Assembly: GCA_964569025.1 (NCBI GenBank)
Contig: CAZMSQ010000013.1
Coordinates: 1-61,819, forward strand
Source: CAZMSQ01 sp964569025
GTDB taxonomy: Bacteria; Bacteroidota; Bacteroidia; Chitinophagales; Saprospiraceae
Direction of reading: 5' to 3'
Length of the DNA: 61,819 nt
Shown: in pieces, positions 44,867 to 54,178 of the stretch
How the letters are laid out: the number at the start of each line of letters is the position of its first letter
Position numbering within the stretch: position 1 is the stretch's first letter
The notes under the pieces: model-generated
Seen by the model: the letters and a program-made list of their open reading frames with translations, nothing else
Databases searched by the model: none
Told to the model about the DNA's origin: nothing
Program-made: the position numbers and the translations under genes

Positions 44867-46363
44867 ATGCACATTCAACCACAGACAGACTGGGCGTCTA
44901 AATGGGCAGTGTACAATCCCGATGGAATTGCCATCAGTGAATATGAAACAGAGCGCCAACTGACGTGGAGACAGTTGAATGACTCTGCAACGCTTCTTGC
45001 CATTCATCTGACAGAGGTTTCGGGTCTCGGGAAAGGTGATCGTGTGGCTGTGCTTGCAGACAACTGTCTTGAGTACATTATCCTGTTTTGCGCCATGCAA
45101 AAAACTGGTTGTGTGTTGGTCCCCCTTAACTACAGACTTGCTCCCCCTGAAATCGATCATCTGCTTTCCGATTCAGATCCGTCTCTCCTGATTGCGCAGG
45201 ATCAATATCAACATGTATTTGAAGGGGCGCCAACTTCTCGTTTGGTCGCTCACAGATGGGCATGGGCAGACTTGGAGAAAGTACTTGTCGAGCCTTCCGA
45301 TGAATCATCATTCAGGGCAGTGGAACTCGAGCCCGATGATGCGGTTTTTCTCCTGTTTACTGCTGGAACAACGGGTTTTCCCAAAGGAGCCATCTATACA
45401 CACAAGATGCTGTTTTGGAACAGTATCAATACTGCTATGAGCCTCATTGTCAATGCGGAAAGCCGTACGGTCAATGTGATGCCGCCGTTTCATACCGGAG
45501 GCTGGAATGTACTCACCACCCCGTTTCTGCACCACGGCGGCTACACATGCCTCCTCAAAAAGTTTGATCCGGCTACAGTCCTAGACCTTCTCCAAAAGGA
45601 GCGAGTGACCATTTTCATGGCCGTGCCCACCATGCTCAAAATGATGGCTGATGATCCGTTATTTGAACAGGCAGAATTCCCGGAGTTATACTACCTGATT
45701 GTCGGTGGCGAAGCGATGCCAATCCCACTTATCGAGCAATGGCAAGGAAAAGGTGTCCCCGTCAGACAAGGCTACGGCATGACTGAAGTGGGGCCAAATC
45801 TGACATCTCTGCATCAAGACGATGCCATCCGTAAAATCGGCTCTATCGGCCGGCCCAATTTTTATGTGGACACCAGAATAGTCGATGAATCTGGAACCGA
45901 CCTCGGTCCCGATGTGCCGGGGGAGCTCCTCCTGAAAGGGCCGATGGTGACTCCGGGCTATTGGAAGAAACCGGATGCCACAAAAGAGGCCCTCGAGAAT
46001 GGGTGGTTTCATACAGGAGACATGGTCAGGCAAGATCCGGAGGGATACCTGTATGTGGTTGACCGGATTAAGAATATGTTTATTTCAGGTGGGGAGAATG
46101 TCTACCCTGTTGAAGTCGAACGGGTTATTCTGAAGCACTCTGATGTTTCTGAGGTCGCTGTCGTTGGGGTGCCTGATGCACAGTGGGGAGAAGTTGGAAA
46201 GGCATTTGTAGTTGCGAAAAACAATATGACCAGTGAAGATCTCAAAACCCACTGCAAGTCATTGCTGGCCCGCTTCAAGGTGCCTAAAATTGTGGTTTTT
46301 GTAGATGAACTTCCAAAAAATGATGCCGGGAAAATCGATCGTAAGGCTTTGAAAAGCGCATAG
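44867..46363 (+). CDS. AMP-forming acyl-CoA/acyl-acid ligase
   Basis: 498 aa. It activates a carboxylic acid with ATP and usually CoA. Motifs: the P-loop LFTAGTTGFPKGA, the substrate-side MPPFHTGGW, GYGMTEVGPN, the hinge region GWFHTGDM followed by DRIKNMFISGGENVYP, and the C-terminal catalytic Lys in PKNDAGKIDRKAL. It belongs to the medium/long-chain ligase group. The substrate is not readable. It is the last gene of the symporter/hydrolase-remnant/KAS III cluster and converges with the M14 peptidase. Confidence 0.92.
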   Translation: MHIQPQTDWASKWAVYNPDGIAISEYETERQLTWRQLNDSATLLAIHLTEVSGLGKGDRVAVLADNCLEYIILFCAMQKTGCVLVPLNYRLAPPEIDHLLSDSDPSLLIAQDQYQHVFEGAPTSRLVAHRWAWADLEKVLVEPSDESSFRAVELEPDDAVFLLFTAGTTGFPKGAIYTHKMLFWNSINTAMSLIVNAESRTVNVMPPFHTGGWNVLTTPFLHHGGYTCLLKKFDPATVLDLLQKERVTIFMAVPTMLKMMADDPLFEQAEFPELYYLIVGGEAMPIPLIEQWQGKGVPVRQGYGMTEVGPNLTSLHQDDAIRKIGSIGRPNFYVDTRIVDESGTDLGPDVPGELLLKGPMVTPGYWKKPDATKEALENGWFHTGDMVRQDPEGYLYVVDRIKNMFISGGENVYPVEVERVILKHSDVSEVAVVGVPDAQWGEVGKAFVVAKNNMTSEDLKTHCKSLLARFKVPKIVVFVDELPKNDAGKIDRKALKSA

Positions 46364-46419
46364 CAGGGCGACAATTTCTTGCAGGGTCAATTCATTCTTG
46401 CAAGGGTCACTGCAGCGAG

Positions 46420-49011
46420 CTATCGCTCTACAGTGTTTCCATCTATCATGCTGCTGAAAAACAGAGCATTTGCAAATAATTTACTGGTGCTCAGCCAGTA
46501 TCCTCTGAATATGGGATTGTGAGCGAAGCACACAATTCTCCCCGCTCCAAGACCGTGAACCTGAAGGGCAGAACTGCCACCGATTAAGTGTTGGTTTTGG
46601 GGAGATGCATATCCGCTCAGTAAGGGTTCTGAGGCATAAACGATTGGGTCTGCCCGAGGATTGTCAGCCAACTCGGGTGCCAGCGTGCCGCGCTTGAAGA
46701 GTGCGATTGTGGGTTCTGAATACCCGAAACACAACGGATGGGTTACATCCATCATAGCTTCAAAAATGGCTCCTCCTACAAACTGAGCGCCTGAGGTTGC
46801 CCGTTCAGTATCATAGGGTAGGCGGACTTCAGGTTTCTCCTCCGGAGATTTCTTCATTTTGGCTTTCAACGGCCCATTGCTCGAAAGCCATCTAATAGAG
46901 CGGTCGAATGCAATCAGGGTGCCTCCTGAACGGACCCAGCGCTCCAATTCTTCTTTTTGAAGGGACCCCAATGCACTTCCACTTGAAGGGGGTATGACAA
47001 TTACTGAATAATTCTCCAACTTCGTTCTCCCAACCTTTTCCGGTTCGGTGATGGTCACAGGAATTTGATATCGCTGATCGAGGATGTGCCATATCTCGCC
47101 TGCATCATAGGCTCTCACGCCCTCTCCTGCAATGAGAAGAATACGCGGTTTCGGCAGTGATTCGATGTCCCGGCTCCCTAGATCTATGCCCGTGGGTGTC
47201 AGGCTGGATGTCAAGCTGTGAATCTTGATGCTGCATTTTTGCGAAAGATCCTCTAACAGCGAGATATTTGCTTGCCGTTCCTGAATGCCCCTTGCCAGCA
47301 GAATTGTCCCGGGTCGGAATTCGACCGGTCCATCTATAGTTTGCCCTGTAAACCCCTTTGTGGCAACCCTGAGGCGGTAACCTTCATCAAGAAGCTGCCA
47401 GGTGAGCCGAGGGCTGAGGAACGGAGTCCATTCCCATGCATATGCAATGACATTTTCACTCGAGGAGATGGTAAGGGCTGCAGGCTGATTTGCACGTTCA
47501 TTTTTTCGATTCAGGAATGTTTCCAGATCAATGGCAGAAGGCACTTCGGAATATTGCATGCCGTATGCCAGAGGGAGGGTCCAGGCTGAGACATCATAAA
47601 AAAGGCTGTCTTGAAATTTGGTCAAGGTATCAAACATGCCGAGCACAAGCCGGTATTGTGGCTGCGAGAGCAGGACACCACAAGCATCTCCAGCGGTATA
47701 ACTGACTCCGTTTACAGTCAGGTCTTTGTGCAGTGGTGCCCATTGGATGTGGTGCCGGTCAAGGAGGTCACACAATGCATCCATGCGATAGGGATCGCCT
47801 AATGCCTGAAAAACAAATCCTGAACGGCTGTCTTCTTGTGCAGTTTTCAGAGCCGACTCAAAGAACTCCCGTTGGTAAGTAAGGAGGGTTTTGCGCATTT
47901 TCTGTAGTCCTTCCAGGGTAGACAGAGATGTTGTCACCTGATTGCGGATTGTGTATGGGAATGTCAGCGGACCATAGGAAGTTTGGCGCAGATGGCCTCT
48001 CGAGCTTGCCTGTTCAAAGAGAATGCCTATCCCGCCATTGACATCCGGGTAGGTTGACCCCTTACCGATGTAAAAATCATCAAAACTCTGCTGGGTGAAA
48101 TAAAGGCTCTGAATTTCATCAAGTGCCTTTGCATGAAAGTCCGCCAACTCGAACGTCAACTCCTGATTGCGCGGAGGCGTTAAGGGATTGGTCCGGGATT
48201 GGATGCCAGGCATAAAGAAAAAGGTCGCATCTGAGCCCATTTCGTGGTGGTCAGTCAGAATGTTCGGTTTCCATTCTTGAAACAATGCAACTCGCCCCAC
48301 GCTTTCCGGCTGTTGGAGCAGGAGCCAGTCGCGGTTCAGGTCAAACCAGTAATGATTGGTCCTGCCTCCGGGCCAGGCTTCGTTGAGTTCTCGATGTGCC
48401 GGGTCTCCATTGCTGACCATGCTCCGGTTACTGTTGGCCCAGGTTGCAAAGCGCTGAAAGCCATCCGGATTCAAGCAGGGGTCCAGCAGGATGATATTCT
48501 CATCAAGAAGCGTCTTGACTTGCTCAGATTCTGATGCGGCAAGATACCATGCCACTAACATTGAGGCGTTGCCTCCGCTGGGTTCATTCCCATGAATGGA
48601 ATACCCTTGATAGAGGACTCCCGGCATGTCCTCCACATTCATCTCTTGGACCCCTTCCTCCGGATCGCACCAACGCTGGCGCATTTCGCGGATTGCATCA
48701 AGTCTGGCGTGGTTTGAAGCAGACGTAATAATCAGCACCGAAAGCGGCCGCTGCTCATGGGAGCGCCCATATTCCTGAATCACCACCCTGTCTGAGACTG
48801 CTGCCAGCTGTTGCATGTACGCATTGAGCACGGTGTGGTCCACATGCCATGCTCCGACCTCGTACCCAAGATAGGCTTCCGGCTTCGGAATGTCTTCCCG
48901 AAATGGCTGCCCGGAGCCCGACAAGTACCATTCTGAAGACTGCCCCTGTATTGTCAGAGTCAGACCAAAAAACAGAGTACACACAAAAAAACTCAGCCAG
49001 CGTCGCTTCAT
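46420..49011 (-). CDS. Secreted M14 family zinc carboxypeptidase-like protein
   Basis: 863 aa from ATG 49011 (MKRRWLSFFVCTLFFGLTLT, signal peptide ending at IQGQ); the longer frame to 49065 is unlikely. The M14 domain (about 40-380) has the zinc ligands in YSIHGNEPSGG, the DLNRDW segment, TDHHEMG, and a catalytic-Glu region GIGILFEQASSRG. The C-terminal half includes a glutamine-amidotransferase-like stretch (IVIPPSSGSALGSLQKEELE, WVRSGGTLIAFDRSI). The layout is common for Bacteroidota M14 peptidases. It probably digests peptides in the periplasm or outside. No sorting domain is seen. Confidence 0.88.
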   Translation of the reverse strand: MKRRWLSFFVCTLFFGLTLTIQGQSSEWYLSGSGQPFREDIPKPEAYLGYEVGAWHVDHTVLNAYMQQLAAVSDRVVIQEYGRSHEQRPLSVLIITSASNHARLDAIREMRQRWCDPEEGVQEMNVEDMPGVLYQGYSIHGNEPSGGNASMLVAWYLAASESEQVKTLLDENIILLDPCLNPDGFQRFATWANSNRSMVSNGDPAHRELNEAWPGGRTNHYWFDLNRDWLLLQQPESVGRVALFQEWKPNILTDHHEMGSDATFFFMPGIQSRTNPLTPPRNQELTFELADFHAKALDEIQSLYFTQQSFDDFYIGKGSTYPDVNGGIGILFEQASSRGHLRQTSYGPLTFPYTIRNQVTTSLSTLEGLQKMRKTLLTYQREFFESALKTAQEDSRSGFVFQALGDPYRMDALCDLLDRHHIQWAPLHKDLTVNGVSYTAGDACGVLLSQPQYRLVLGMFDTLTKFQDSLFYDVSAWTLPLAYGMQYSEVPSAIDLETFLNRKNERANQPAALTISSSENVIAYAWEWTPFLSPRLTWQLLDEGYRLRVATKGFTGQTIDGPVEFRPGTILLARGIQERQANISLLEDLSQKCSIKIHSLTSSLTPTGIDLGSRDIESLPKPRILLIAGEGVRAYDAGEIWHILDQRYQIPVTITEPEKVGRTKLENYSVIVIPPSSGSALGSLQKEELERWVRSGGTLIAFDRSIRWLSSNGPLKAKMKKSPEEKPEVRLPYDTERATSGAQFVGGAIFEAMMDVTHPLCFGYSEPTIALFKRGTLAPELADNPRADPIVYASEPLLSGYASPQNQHLIGGSSALQVHGLGAGRIVCFAHNPIFRGYWLSTSKLFANALFFSSMIDGNTVER

Positions 49012-49073
49012 AAACCAATAACGATTCAATTGAAACATGTAAGATACATTTTTTCCGAAAGGCAACCACAGCT

Positions 49074-49128
49074 GTACCCGGTCGGACCGCTATAGCCGTC
49101 GGACCGCTATAGCGGTCCGACCGGGTAC
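49074..49128. repeat. GC-rich palindromic dispersed repeat, copy 2
   Basis: Arms of 22 bases (49074-49095 with 49107-49128, core ACCCGGTCGGACCGCTATAG) are perfect complements. The middle carries an extra GGACCG, so the inner GGACCGCTATAGCGGTCC (49101-49118) can pair alternatively. It shares core and downstream ACGCATGG with copy 1 at 36955-37002. It lies between the divergent M14 and fabI genes. Confidence 0.9.
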
Positions 49129-49201
49129 GCATGGTTTTCCGGCATCGCAAAAATCGCTACCTTGGCACGAGAAATGAATTTGAAAGACAAAAGAAGGATT
49201 T

Positions 49202-50014
49202 ATGGCCAATAATTTACTCAAGGGAAAACGGGGCGTCATTTTTGGAGCCCTTGATGAGCAATCAATTGCGTGGAAAGTGGCTGAGCGGTGTCATGAGGAG
49301 GGAGCGAGCCTGACATTGACGAATGCGCCTGTGGCGCTTCGTTTCGGCAAAATTCAGGAGCTTGCAGAGAAAGTTGGCGGGCAGGTGATTGGGGCAGATG
49401 CAACGAGCCTGGAAGATTTGACGGCATTGTTTGAACAGTCAATGGAAATCCTTGGTGGAAAGCTTGATTTCGTGCTTCATTCCATCGGAATGTCGCTGAA
49501 TGTGCGTAAAAGCAGGCCTTATACCGATGTGAAGTATGATTGGATGCAAAAGACGTTCGATATATCTGCGATTTCTTTCCATAAAATGATGCAGACGCTT
49601 TACAATCTCGATGCCATGAATGACGAAGGGTCAATTCTGGCATTGAGCTACATCGCGGCCCAGCGGACGTTTCCGGATTACAGTGAGATGGCGGAGTCAA
49701 AGGCACTATTGGAGTCATTTGCGCGCAGCTTCGGGTACCATTTCGGGGTCAGCAAGCGGGTTCGGGTGAATACCATTTCGCAGTCGCCAACCCGAACAAC
49801 AGCCGGAAGTGGCGTGAAGGGGTTTGATGAGTTTTTTGAGTACGCCGAAAAAATGTCGCCGTTGGGGAATGCCTCCGGAGAATCATGTGCTGACTATTGT
49901 GTGGTCATGTTTTCGGATTTGACCAAACAGGTTACAATGCAAAACCTCTTTCACGACGGCGGTTTCTCGAGTATGGGAATGAGCCAGGCGCTGATGAATA
50001 TGGATGACAAGTGA
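49202..50014 (+). CDS. fabI: Enoyl-ACP reductase (NADH), FabI
   Basis: 270 aa, start ATGGCCAATAAT. It reduces enoyl-ACP in fatty acid elongation. The SDR fold begins GKRGVIFGALDEQSIAWK; LHSIGMS precedes the active site, where Tyr150, Tyr160 and Lys167 (LSYIAAQRTFPDYSEMAESK) correspond to the FabI triad. It is of the Bacteroidota form with the KYDWMQKTFDISAISFHKMM segment. The putative porin gene begins 37 bases after the stop. It lies downstream of the palindromic repeat and divergent from the M14 gene. Confidence 0.95.
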   Translation: MANNLLKGKRGVIFGALDEQSIAWKVAERCHEEGASLTLTNAPVALRFGKIQELAEKVGGQVIGADATSLEDLTALFEQSMEILGGKLDFVLHSIGMSLNVRKSRPYTDVKYDWMQKTFDISAISFHKMMQTLYNLDAMNDEGSILALSYIAAQRTFPDYSEMAESKALLESFARSFGYHFGVSKRVRVNTISQSPTRTTAGSGVKGFDEFFEYAEKMSPLGNASGESCADYCVVMFSDLTKQVTMQNLFHDGGFSSMGMSQALMNMDDK

Positions 50015-50051
50015 TTTGAAAGGTGTTGTTTTTTACCATTCTTTCTGGAAA

Positions 50052-51914
50052 ATGTGCTTCGGTCAATGGATTGCTGTTTGGGCCGTGGTCGTGCTCAGTG
50101 TGTTGCGAGGAGCGGCTCAACCACCCGTTTCCGACAGCATCCTTCCTCAGATTGACACGATAGCGGTCCGGTCTTACCTCCCATCTGATCCATCCCATCA
50201 GCGGGTGGTCGATGATACCCTTCTTGGTGCCGTGCACCAGTTCGACCCCTTGCGGCAACAAAGGGCCGAGTGGCTCAATCTGGGTAATCTCGGCACCGCT
50301 CACAAACAACTCTATTTTCAGCCTGTGTTCCGTCGGGGCATCAAAGCTGGCCGTTCGCAATTCGATTTGTACCGAATTCATCCGGACAGCCTGAGGTTTT
50401 TTGTATTGGGAAAGGCTTACACCGATGTGCTCTTTTCGCAGGGCGCGTCACAGGAAGACGGGTATTTCAGTGGGTTGTTTAGCCGGAATTTCGGCAGCCG
50501 GATTAATCTGTCGGTGGAATACCGCAGACTGAATCAGACAGGCACCCGAAGCAACTTTAAGTACGCCAATCAGCGAGCCCAAAATACCGCTCTCGCAGTG
50601 GGTTTCCGTTATGTGGGCCTCTCGGGGCGGTATGAAGCTTATCTGAGTTATCATTTCGACATCATCCGCCAGGAGAACAATGGAGGCGTGACCGATTCAG
50701 ATTTGTTGGAAACACCAGGTTTTCCCGGGGCATTCGCCTCTTCGGTGACACTGACCGGGTCACTAACCCGCCACGATCACCGGACCGCTCAGATTGTGCA
50801 ATATTGGCACCTGTCGAATCAAGACAGTGCCGGGGTTGGCTTCAGCATCCGTCATAAGGCTGGGTACCACCTCAACCGATTTAAAAACACTGATGCGTTC
50901 AGTCCTATACCCTCTTCCCGTGATTCTTCTTTTTACGGACTCTACCTGACGGATTCGCGAGGGTTGAGAAATGTGGTGCAGCTGACATCGGTGACCAATG
51001 AGGTCAGTATTTTAATCGATAAAGGTGTGCAAAATCTGGAAGTTGGATTGTGGCATTCTTTATACGGCATTCAGGAAGAGGACGAACGGCGCTCACCCCA
51101 AAATCTGTTTTTGACCGGCCGGCTCAGCGCACGTGGTGGAGAGGCAATTGGACTCGATGTTCGTGCACAGCTGGGCCTTGTCGATGCGCAGGCAGGTGAT
51201 TACAGGCTTGAGGGGAATCTCTTTGTGGGGCGGTCTCTCAAGCTCAGAGTGGTCAATCAACTGTATTCTCCAACACTCACCGAACAGCGGCTCTTGATTT
51301 CAGGTCGCGAAATCTGGAACTGGAATCCGAATAAAACCTTTCACAATCTGGTGGAAGGAGTGCTGAAGATCCCTGCGCTCAATCTTGGCCTCCGTGGCGG
51401 GGTCCATGTGCTTGACGGGTGGATTTATTTTGATGAGGGGGGAATGCCTCAGCAAGAGTCGGGTACGGTCGGGTTGTATCAGGCAATGATCGAACAGGAG
51501 TTGAATTGGAAGACATTCAGATTTCACAATACATTTGTTTGGCAGCGGGTTGAGGGGGCTCATGTGGTGAGGCTGCCGGAGTTGTTTAGCGAGCATCAGT
51601 TTTCAGTCGATCTCCTTCTTTTTCAGCGGCGCATGAGGCTGCGACTCGGTGCAGACATGCGGATTTTCGGCAGTTATTTCCCGGATGCGTACCAGCCTAT
51701 GAGTGGGCAGTTTCACCTTCAAAACAACAGAGAGGCAATGCTTGCCGCAGCAGTCGACGGATATGCTTCTTTTCAGGTTGAGGGTTTCCGTTTTTTCTTC
51801 AGTATGGGGAATGTCTTGAACCCACTCAATGATCGGGTGGTATTCACTTCATACGCTTATCCGTTACTGCAGGGGAATACCCGGTTTGGAATCAGATGGG
51901 TGCTCCGGGACTGA
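50052..51914 (+). CDS. Putative porin / outer-membrane beta-barrel protein
   Basis: 620 aa from ATG 50052, which gives a signal peptide (MCFGQWIAVWAVVVLSVLRGAAQ); the frame extends to 50004 inside fabI but without a signal sequence. The mature part alternates aromatic and polar residues typical of a barrel (NLSVEYRRLNQTGTRSNF) and ends in RFGIRWVLRD, a C-terminal strand pattern. It resembles the Bacteroidota putative-porin group of 600-700 aa. It overlaps the convergent mscS gene by 51 bases at its 3' end. Confidence 0.78.
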   Translation: MCFGQWIAVWAVVVLSVLRGAAQPPVSDSILPQIDTIAVRSYLPSDPSHQRVVDDTLLGAVHQFDPLRQQRAEWLNLGNLGTAHKQLYFQPVFRRGIKAGRSQFDLYRIHPDSLRFFVLGKAYTDVLFSQGASQEDGYFSGLFSRNFGSRINLSVEYRRLNQTGTRSNFKYANQRAQNTALAVGFRYVGLSGRYEAYLSYHFDIIRQENNGGVTDSDLLETPGFPGAFASSVTLTGSLTRHDHRTAQIVQYWHLSNQDSAGVGFSIRHKAGYHLNRFKNTDAFSPIPSSRDSSFYGLYLTDSRGLRNVVQLTSVTNEVSILIDKGVQNLEVGLWHSLYGIQEEDERRSPQNLFLTGRLSARGGEAIGLDVRAQLGLVDAQAGDYRLEGNLFVGRSLKLRVVNQLYSPTLTEQRLLISGREIWNWNPNKTFHNLVEGVLKIPALNLGLRGGVHVLDGWIYFDEGGMPQQESGTVGLYQAMIEQELNWKTFRFHNTFVWQRVEGAHVVRLPELFSEHQFSVDLLLFQRRMRLRLGADMRIFGSYFPDAYQPMSGQFHLQNNREAMLAAAVDGYASFQVEGFRFFFSMGNVLNPLNDRVVFTSYAYPLLQGNTRFGIRWVLRD

Positions 51915-52784
51915 GGTGCCGGAGGAGAGATGCGCGTGCGAGTCAATTCGTATGACGCGGTGTGGGACCGCAATTTCCAGTCCTTCCTTTTCAAACCTCA
52001 GTTTGATTTGTTCCAATAAGTCGCAGCCCATTTCGAATGCATCGGCTGTATTGCTTGCCCACGCATAACCTCTGAGTAGAATGCCGGATTCCTGAAAAGC
52101 AATGACGCGGACCGGAGCGAGCGGCGTTCCTTCTTTAATGTCTTCGGGAGTTCTGGGATCCAGATGATGCGGATGACTGACAATCAGTTCGTGGATGATT
52201 TGTTTGGCTTTGGAAATATCGGTTGCATAAGTAACCGGCACTTCAATCCACCGGCAGATTCGTTCGTCGCTCAGGTCAGAGTTGATGAGAATTTCTTCGC
52301 TGATCAGGGAGTTTGGGATGATAATCCGCCGATTTTCAAAATCTCTGATGACAGTATGTCTGAGGGTGATATCTTCCACCACTCCGGCGAGGGTATCTCT
52401 CAGGCTGATTCGGTCATTAACACGGAAAGGCCTGAACACCACAATAAATACGCCACTGATGACATTACTCAGAGCGTGCTGAGAAGCAAAGCCGATGGCC
52501 ACCGCCAGGATACCGGCACCTGCCAGCAGGGTATTTGCCAGACCACGGAGGGCAGGGAGTGAGTAAATGGCCCAAGTGAAGCCGAGGGTATAAATAAGGG
52601 CAGTCAAAGCATGGCCCAGAAACTTATAATTCGTGGGGTCATTGCGAATAATGACTGTTGAAAATCGGATGAACCGAAAGTAGAGCCTGTTAAAGATGAG
52701 GCCAACAACAAAGGTGCTGAATACGATGGCCAGGAAATATGGCCAGCCGCTGTATTGGCTGATTTGGTCAAGAAGAGATTGCAT
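51864..52784 (-). CDS. MscS family mechanosensitive ion channel
   Basis: 306 aa. There are three to four N-terminal membrane helices; the pore-lining TM3 is GAGILAVAIGFASQHALSNVISG, followed by a beta-domain (FRPFRVNDRISLRDTLAGVVEDI) and the C-terminal alpha/beta domain. It releases solutes on hypo-osmotic shock. The last 18 residues (SSGTSVPEHPSDSKPGIP) lie in the 51-base overlap with the porin gene. It lies downstream of scpA on the same strand. Confidence 0.93.
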   Translation of the reverse strand: MQSLLDQISQYSGWPYFLAIVFSTFVVGLIFNRLYFRFIRFSTVIIRNDPTNYKFLGHALTALIYTLGFTWAIYSLPALRGLANTLLAGAGILAVAIGFASQHALSNVISGVFIVVFRPFRVNDRISLRDTLAGVVEDITLRHTVIRDFENRRIIIPNSLISEEILINSDLSDERICRWIEVPVTYATDISKAKQIIHELIVSHPHHLDPRTPEDIKEGTPLAPVRVIAFQESGILLRGYAWASNTADAFEMGCDLLEQIKLRFEKEGLEIAVPHRVIRIDSHAHLSSGTSVPEHPSDSKPGIPLQ

Positions 52785-52804
52785 AAAGGGCTTCTGTTAC
52801 GGAT

Positions 52805-53584
52805 TTACTCCTCTTCTCCTTCATCTTGAACGGAGGGGTTTGCGCTGGGGGCCGTGAGCCAGAAATTGTTGGTTCCTTCCCCTTGAATCAGACGTATATG
52901 TTGAAGGTTCAACAACTCAAGAAGGGCGAGAAAGGTAACAATCGCATGAATACGGTTTTGGCAACTGCTAAAGATTGTTTCGAAGCCCGTATGGTGATTG
53001 GGTTGGATTACAGAGAGAATGTACTCTTCTTGTTCCTGAATGGTATAGGGGTATGTGTAGATTTGATGCACCTTCTTTCTTGACTGCCGATCCTCGAACC
53101 GTTCCATGACTCGTGTAAAGGCCTGCATCAATTTAAAGAGGCTGACGGACTCAAGTTCCGCGTCTACCAGCGCGCGCTCTGCAATTTTTCTGAGTTCACT
53201 GCTTCTGTTTCCCCGAGGCACTTTACCTGCTCGTGCTTCTTCAAGAGCGCGCATTTCATCGAGTATGCTTTTGTAGCGCTTGTACTCGAGCAATCGTTGT
53301 ATCAGTTCTTCACGCGGATCGATTTCATTGCCAGCTTCATCGATTTCTTTTCGGGGCAACAGCATTTTAGCCTTGATTCTCATGAGGGTGGCTGCCACGA
53401 GAATGAATTCACTGGCCAAATCAATATTCAGAGCCTCCATTTGGCGAATGTAGTCCAGAAATTCGTTTGCGATTTGCGAAATGGGAATGTCGTGAATGTC
53501 AAGTTCGTCCCGTTCGATGAAGAATAGCAGGAGATCGAATGGTCCCTCGAATTGGGGGAGTTTGATTGTGAATGTGGCATTCAT
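52805..53584 (-). CDS. scpA: Segregation and condensation protein A
   Basis: 259 aa. It is the kleisin subunit that bridges SMC heads and, with ScpB, drives chromosome condensation. The N-terminal FEGPFDLLLFFIERDELDIHDIPISQI and ASEFILVAATLMRIKAKMLLPRK are diagnostic. A C-terminal winged-helix region (RIHAIVTFLALLELLNLQ) binds the SMC head. It is 11 bases downstream of the RHH-like gene and 184 bases downstream of the parA stop, so segregation genes are grouped here. The tail (SVQDEGEEE) is acidic. Confidence 0.94.
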   Translation of the reverse strand: MNATFTIKLPQFEGPFDLLLFFIERDELDIHDIPISQIANEFLDYIRQMEALNIDLASEFILVAATLMRIKAKMLLPRKEIDEAGNEIDPREELIQRLLEYKRYKSILDEMRALEEARAGKVPRGNRSSELRKIAERALVDAELESVSLFKLMQAFTRVMERFEDRQSRKKVHQIYTYPYTIQEQEEYILSVIQPNHHTGFETIFSSCQNRIHAIVTFLALLELLNLQHIRLIQGEGTNNFWLTAPSANPSVQDEGEEE

Positions 53585-53595
53585 GAAAGAGAGCC

Positions 53596-54129
53596 TCAGG
53601 AAATCTTGCCGTGTTCAGACTCGTAAGTGCGGATAAATTCCTGAATCAGTTCGGTGACGATATTCTTCAGGTATTTTTGCTCCATTCTGGCGATGGTCTT
53701 TAGCTTATCGACGTGGTCTTTTTCGAAGACCAGGGTAACCCTCTCGGAAGTATCTTTTCTCCCCAATTCGAGTTGATCCCTGACGATGGTCCCTTGAATA
53801 AGGGAGTCAATTCCGCCCTTGGCTTTAATCCCGGGAGAATGACTTTTCCTTGGAAGATCGGCATCCTCCTCTGCGCGTTGTATGACTTTGTCTGGCAGTT
53901 CTTCTCTGAAGAAGGCCTCGAGGGCATCCTTGAAGCTCTCTTCACTGTCTGACGCTGATCCTGATGACTGGGCGACGTGGACAAGTCTGCGGTCTTTTTG
54001 GGTCTTGCGGACCTGACGCTCTGTCCTGACCCGGCTGCGGCGCAATAGGGGATTATCCGTTTGGTCCTTTTCTTCGGCCAAATCGAGGAACAGACTTTCC
54101 AACCCTTTTGTAAAACTCTTTTTTGCCAC
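53596..54129 (-). CDS. Small ParA-linked protein with ribbon-helix-helix-like C-terminus
   Basis: 177 aa, no family name known to me. The N-terminus MAKKSFTKGLESLF resembles the GRGLDALF start by which ParB proteins contact ParA. A second similar motif, GGIDSLI, occurs at 105-111. Residues 130-170 (RVTLVFEKDHVDKLKTIARM, then LKNIVTELIQEFI) read as a strand plus two helices, as in RHH DNA-binding proteins. The middle (50-100) is acidic and low complexity. It lies between parA (49-base gap) and scpA (11-base gap) on the same strand. I infer a centromere-binding partner of ParA that replaces a canonical ParB here. Confidence 0.75.
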   Translation of the reverse strand: MAKKSFTKGLESLFLDLAEEKDQTDNPLLRRSRVRTERQVRKTQKDRRLVHVAQSSGSASDSEESFKDALEAFFREELPDKVIQRAEEDADLPRKSHSPGIKAKGGIDSLIQGTIVRDQLELGRKDTSERVTLVFEKDHVDKLKTIARMEQKYLKNIVTELIQEFIRTYESEHGKIS

Positions 54130-54178
54130 TTTGAACTTCGACTAACGATAAGAAATGATGCGGGTTCTTTAACCTGGA

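Noticed and set aside
43526..46363. OleABC olefin pathway
   Set aside because: No OleD, the KAS III-like enzyme lacks the OleA His and Asn, and the hydrolase is a remnant.
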